Source: JAVBOJ01 sp031550755 (GTDB lineage: Bacteria; Bacillota; Clostridia; Oscillospirales; UBA929). From it: DNA of 7,139 bases. The notes under the pieces were generated by a model. That model searched no databases. It was given only the letters and a program-made list of their open reading frames with translations, and was not told where the DNA came from. Positions 4,867 through 7,139 of the stretch are shown here, in pieces. The translations under genes and the position numbers were made by a program. The DNA lies in the NCBI GenBank assembly GCA_031550755.1, contig JAVBOJ010000079.1, positions 1 to 7,139 on the forward strand, in the 5' to 3' direction. Numbering within the stretch: position 1 is the first letter of the stretch; every line of letters begins with the position of its first letter.

Positions 4867-5235
4867 ATGAAATCGATAGAGGAACTCAAAGCCATCCGCG
4901 AGGCCACCCGCGCCAAAATCGAGCTGCGCAAAGAGGACGGAGACACCATCCGCGTCGTGGTCGGCATGGCCACCTGCGGCATCGCCGCCGGGGCGCGGCC
5001 CGTGCTGGCCGCCTGTCTGGAGGAAGTCCAGCGCCGCGGCCTGACCGGCGTCACCGTCACCCAGACCGGCTGCATCGGCGTCTGCCGCCTGGAGCCCATT
5101 GTCGAGGTTTTTGTGCCGGGTCAGGAAAAGGTGACCTATGTCAAAATGACGCCGGAAAAAGCCGCGCAGGTCATCGGCGAGCACATCGTCAACGGTCAGG
5201 TCAAGAGCGAGTATACCATCGGAGCGAATCAGTGA
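4867..5235 (+). CDS. Small thioredoxin-fold [2Fe-2S]-ferredoxin-like protein
   Basis: The 122-residue protein has a charged helix (1-25) and then a thioredoxin-like ferredoxin domain: VVVGMATCGIAAGAR (30-44), VTVTQTGCIGVC (62-73) and EPIVEVFVPG (76-85). It resembles the N-terminal domain of the NuoF-like protein two elements downstream. Aligning the two, Cys37, Cys69 and Cys73 match cluster ligands Cys16, Cys48 and Cys52 of that protein (both C-x31-C-x3-C), but the first ligand, Cys11 there, is Val32 here. Cys50 is the only other cysteine. So a standard four-cysteine [2Fe-2S] site is not complete. The start ATG has AAAGGAG 7 bases upstream and lies 15 bases after the HATPase gene. In related operons this position holds a small subunit of the hydrogenase complex (HydD in some naming). 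A redox relay or a structural role are both possible. It ends in the double stop TGA TAA. Confidence 0.88.
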   Translation: MKSIEELKAIREATRAKIELRKEDGDTIRVVVGMATCGIAAGARPVLAACLEEVQRRGLTGVTVTQTGCIGVCRLEPIVEVFVPGQEKVTYVKMTPEKAAQVIGEHIVNGQVKSEYTIGANQ

Positions 5236-5238
5236 TAA

Positions 5239-5281
5239 GGGCGCGGCGGGCGAATGCAGTTCGCCCCTACAAACGCGTCCC
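5239..5281. repeat. Palindromic element inside the hydrogenase operon
   Basis: GGGCGAA (5248-5254) and TTCGCCC (5260-5266) form a 7-bp stem with a 5-base loop. An outer stem is possible between GGGCGCG (5239-5245) and CGCGTCCC (5274-5281) with one bulged T. It begins right after the TGA TAA stops of the ferredoxin-like gene. It looks like a small mobile or dispersed palindromic repeat, or an intra-operon attenuator; no T run follows directly, so simple termination is less likely. Confidence 0.55.
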
Positions 5282-5316
5282 TATCTGTTATCTGATATCT
5301 GTTCTCTGTTATCTAT
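5282..5316 (+). repeat. Five tandem 7-base repeats (consensus TATCTGT)
   Basis: Starting at 5282 the units are TATCTGT, TATCTGA, TATCTGT, TCTCTGT and TATCTAT, head to tail with no gaps. Two units are perfect and three differ from the consensus by one base each. They sit directly after the palindrome and end 7 bases before the ribosome binding site of hydB. The base composition (AT-rich) differs sharply from the genes around it. Confidence 0.75.
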
Positions 5317-5337
5317 AAGTACTGGGGGCAAATAAAA

Positions 5338-7131
5338 ATGGAATTTGTCAGAAGCCATGTGCTGGTCTGCGGCGGCACCGGCTGTACCTCGTCCGGCTGC
5401 GAAAAGCTTTTCCCCGCGTTCGAGGAGGAGCTCCGCGAGGCGGGCTTGTCCAAGGAAGTCAGGGTCATCAAAACCGGCTGCTTCGGCCTGTGCGCACTGG
5501 GCCCGGTCGTGGTGGTCTATCCCGAGGGCGCGTTTTATTCCAAGGTGCAGGCGTCCGATGTGCACGAAATCGTGCAGGAGCACCTGCTCAAGGGTCGTCT
5601 GGTGCGCCGGCTGTTGTATCAGGACGCCGGACACGAGGCCGAGACCCAGTCGCTCAACGACACCGGGTTTTACAAAAAGCAGCTGCGCATTGCCTTGCGC
5701 AACTGCGGCGTCATCGACCCGGAAAACATTGACGAATACCTCGCCTTCGACGGCTACACCGCCCTGTCCAAGGCCATCACCGAGCAGTCCCCGGCCGAGA
5801 TTGTGGACATCCTGAAAAAATCCGGTCTGCGCGGGCGCGGCGGCGGCGGCTTTTCCACCGGCATGAAGTGGGAATTTGCCTACAACCAGCCCAAGGGACA
5901 GAAATACGTCTGCTGCAACGCCGACGAAGGCGACCCCGGCGCGTTTATGGATCGGTCGATCCTCGAGGGCGATCCGCACAGTCTCATCGAGGCCATGGTC
6001 ATCGCCGGCTATACCATCGGTTCCGACAAAGGCTACATATATGTCCGCGCCGAATATCCCATCGCCGTCCAGCGCCTGCGCATCGCCATCGAGCAGGCCA
6101 AGGAATACGGCCTGCTGGGGCAGAACATTCTGGGCTCAGACTTCTCCTTTGATCTGGAGATTCGTCTGGGCGCCGGCGCGTTTGTCTGCGGCGAGGAAAC
6201 CGCGCTCATGACCTCCATCGAGGGCAACCGCGGCGAGCCGCGCCCCCGTCCGCCCTTCCCGGCGGTCAAGGGGCTGTTCGGCAAGCCGACGATTTTGAAC
6301 AACGTCGAAACCTACGCCAACATTCCGTGGATCCTCCAGCACGGCTTTGCGGAGTTCGCCGCCATCGGCACCGAGCGGAGCAAGGGCACCAAGGTCTTCG
6401 CCCTCGGCGGTAAAATCACCAACACCGGTCTGGTCGAAATCCCCATGGGCACCACCCTGCGCGAGGTCGTCGAGGAGATTGGCGGCGGCGTGCCGAACGG
6501 CCGCGCCTTTAAGGCGGCGCAGACCGGCGGTCCCTCCGGCGGCTGTATTCCGGCCTCGCTGATCGACACCCCGATCGAATATGACACGCTGATTGCCATC
6601 GGCTCCATGATGGGCTCCGGCGGTCTGATCATCATGGACGAGGACAACTGCATGGTGGACATCGCCAAGTTTTTCCTGGAGTTCACCGTGGACGAGTCCT
6701 GCGGCAAATGTACCCCCTGCCGCATCGGCACCAAGCGGATGCACCAGATTTTGGAGAAAATCACCGAGGGCAACGGCACTATGGAGGATCTCGACCTGCT
6801 GGAGGAGCTCTGCCATCACGTCAAGCAGAATTCCCTCTGCGGTCTGGGGCAGACGGCCCCCAACCCCGTGCTGTCCACCCTACGGTATTTCCGCGACGAG
6901 TACGAGGCGCATGTCAAGTACCGCCGCTGCCCCGCGCATGTTTGCAAATCGCTGATGCAATACAAGATCCTGACCGACAAGTGCATCGGCTGCACCGCCT
7001 GCGCCCGTGTGTGTCCGACCGCCGCCATCTCCGGCAAGGTCAAGGAGCCCCACGAGATCGATCAGGCCAAGTGCATCAAGTGCGGCGCGTGCATGGAGAA
7101 ATGCAAGTTCAAGGCGATTATTAAGGAATAG
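5338..7131 (+). CDS. hydB: NuoF/HydB-like NAD(H)-FMN subunit with [2Fe-2S] and [4Fe-4S] domains
   Basis: The 597-residue iron-sulfur flavoprotein exchanges electrons with NAD(H). Domains in order: a thioredoxin-fold [2Fe-2S] domain (1-90; Cys11, 16, 48, 52); the NuoF core with the nucleotide loop GLRGRGGGGFSTGMKW (163-178), CNADEGDPGAFMDRS from 193, and GAGAFVCGEETALM from 278; an SLBB-type region (about 350-435); the [4Fe-4S] ligands Cys455, 458, 461 and 501 (SCGKCTPCRIG); and a C-terminal double ferredoxin with Cys549/552/555/559 and 579/582/585/589. Complex I NuoF lacks the first and last domains; this fused form is typical of HydB/HndC of bifurcating hydrogenases and some formate dehydrogenases. 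All ligands I would expect are present. The ATG has GGGGG (5324-5328) 9 bases upstream. It follows a 102-base gap with repeats, long for this operon. The partner enzyme lies outside the window, so hydrogenase rather than formate dehydrogenase is inferred. Confidence 0.95.
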   Translation: MEFVRSHVLVCGGTGCTSSGCEKLFPAFEEELREAGLSKEVRVIKTGCFGLCALGPVVVVYPEGAFYSKVQASDVHEIVQEHLLKGRLVRRLLYQDAGHEAETQSLNDTGFYKKQLRIALRNCGVIDPENIDEYLAFDGYTALSKAITEQSPAEIVDILKKSGLRGRGGGGFSTGMKWEFAYNQPKGQKYVCCNADEGDPGAFMDRSILEGDPHSLIEAMVIAGYTIGSDKGYIYVRAEYPIAVQRLRIAIEQAKEYGLLGQNILGSDFSFDLEIRLGAGAFVCGEETALMTSIEGNRGEPRPRPPFPAVKGLFGKPTILNNVETYANIPWILQHGFAEFAAIGTERSKGTKVFALGGKITNTGLVEIPMGTTLREVVEEIGGGVPNGRAFKAAQTGGPSGGCIPASLIDTPIEYDTLIAIGSMMGSGGLIIMDEDNCMVDIAKFFLEFTVDESCGKCTPCRIGTKRMHQILEKITEGNGTMEDLDLLEELCHHVKQNSLCGLGQTAPNPVLSTLRYFRDEYEAHVKYRRCPAHVCKSLMQYKILTDKCIGCTACARVCPTAAISGKVKEPHEIDQAKCIKCGACMEKCKFKAIIKE

Positions 7132-7135
7132 GAGG
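7131..7135 (+). promoter_or_regulatory. Ribosome binding site of a gene beyond the right edge
   Basis: GGAGG overlaps the last base of the hydB stop TAG, and the window ends 4 bases later. This implies a further gene starting within a few bases in the same operon. In related operons this is hydA, the [FeFe]-hydrogenase catalytic subunit; here it is not visible. Confidence 0.65.
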
Positions 7136-7139
7136 CGGC

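Noticed and set aside
5281..5979. A 232-residue frame on the minus strand opposite the start of hydB.
   Set aside because: It is the GC-driven shadow of a gene with complete cofactor motifs on the + strand, and no start signal supports it.

Overview
The window looks like a chromosomal piece of an anaerobic, flagellated, fairly high-GC member of the Clostridia, probably in or near the Oscillospirales/Ruminococcaceae. This is inferred from the flagellin C-terminus, the hisS-aspS pair, Gram-positive style ribosome binding sites, and subunits of an NAD-linked [FeFe]-hydrogenase type complex. No taxonomic search was possible.

Layout. Positions 2-124 hold the last 40 codons of a flagellin gene (+). 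Positions 125-450 hold no gene but are packed with hairpins, two of them nearly identical. On the minus strand lies a hisS-aspS operon (3521 down to 529), with a near-consensus promoter at 3559-3586. Positions 3522-3835 form the divergent control region. It also carries an extended -10 promoter and a Rex-like operator (3786-3803) for the plus-strand operon. That operon encodes a NuoE/HydC-like [2Fe-2S] subunit (3836-4336), a small stand-alone HATPase protein (4333-4851), a small thioredoxin-fold ferredoxin-like protein (4867-5235) and a NuoF/HydB-like flavoprotein with extra [4Fe-4S] domains (5338-7131). A ribosome binding site at the right edge implies another gene, plausibly the catalytic hydrogenase subunit.

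How the genes work together. HisRS and AspRS are translation housekeeping enzymes made from one transcript. The plus-strand operon builds the NADH-oxidising/reducing and electron-relay part of a multimeric, probably electron-bifurcating hydrogenase or a related oxidoreductase. The Rex-like site would tie its expression to the NADH/NAD+ ratio.

Main surprises. (1) aspS has an in-frame TAA at 529-531, and the family's conserved C-terminal tail continues in the same frame to a second TAA at 451-453, right before a terminator hairpin. (2) The flagellin/aspS gap is a dense array of hairpins, including a twin stem and a 70-bp nested palindrome. (3) A palindrome and five tandem heptamers sit inside the hydrogenase operon just before hydB. 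(4) The small ferredoxin-like protein has Val where the first cluster cysteine should be. (5) A kinase-type ATPase without the rest of a kinase lies in the middle of the operon. No CRISPR array, tRNA, rRNA or transposase was seen.
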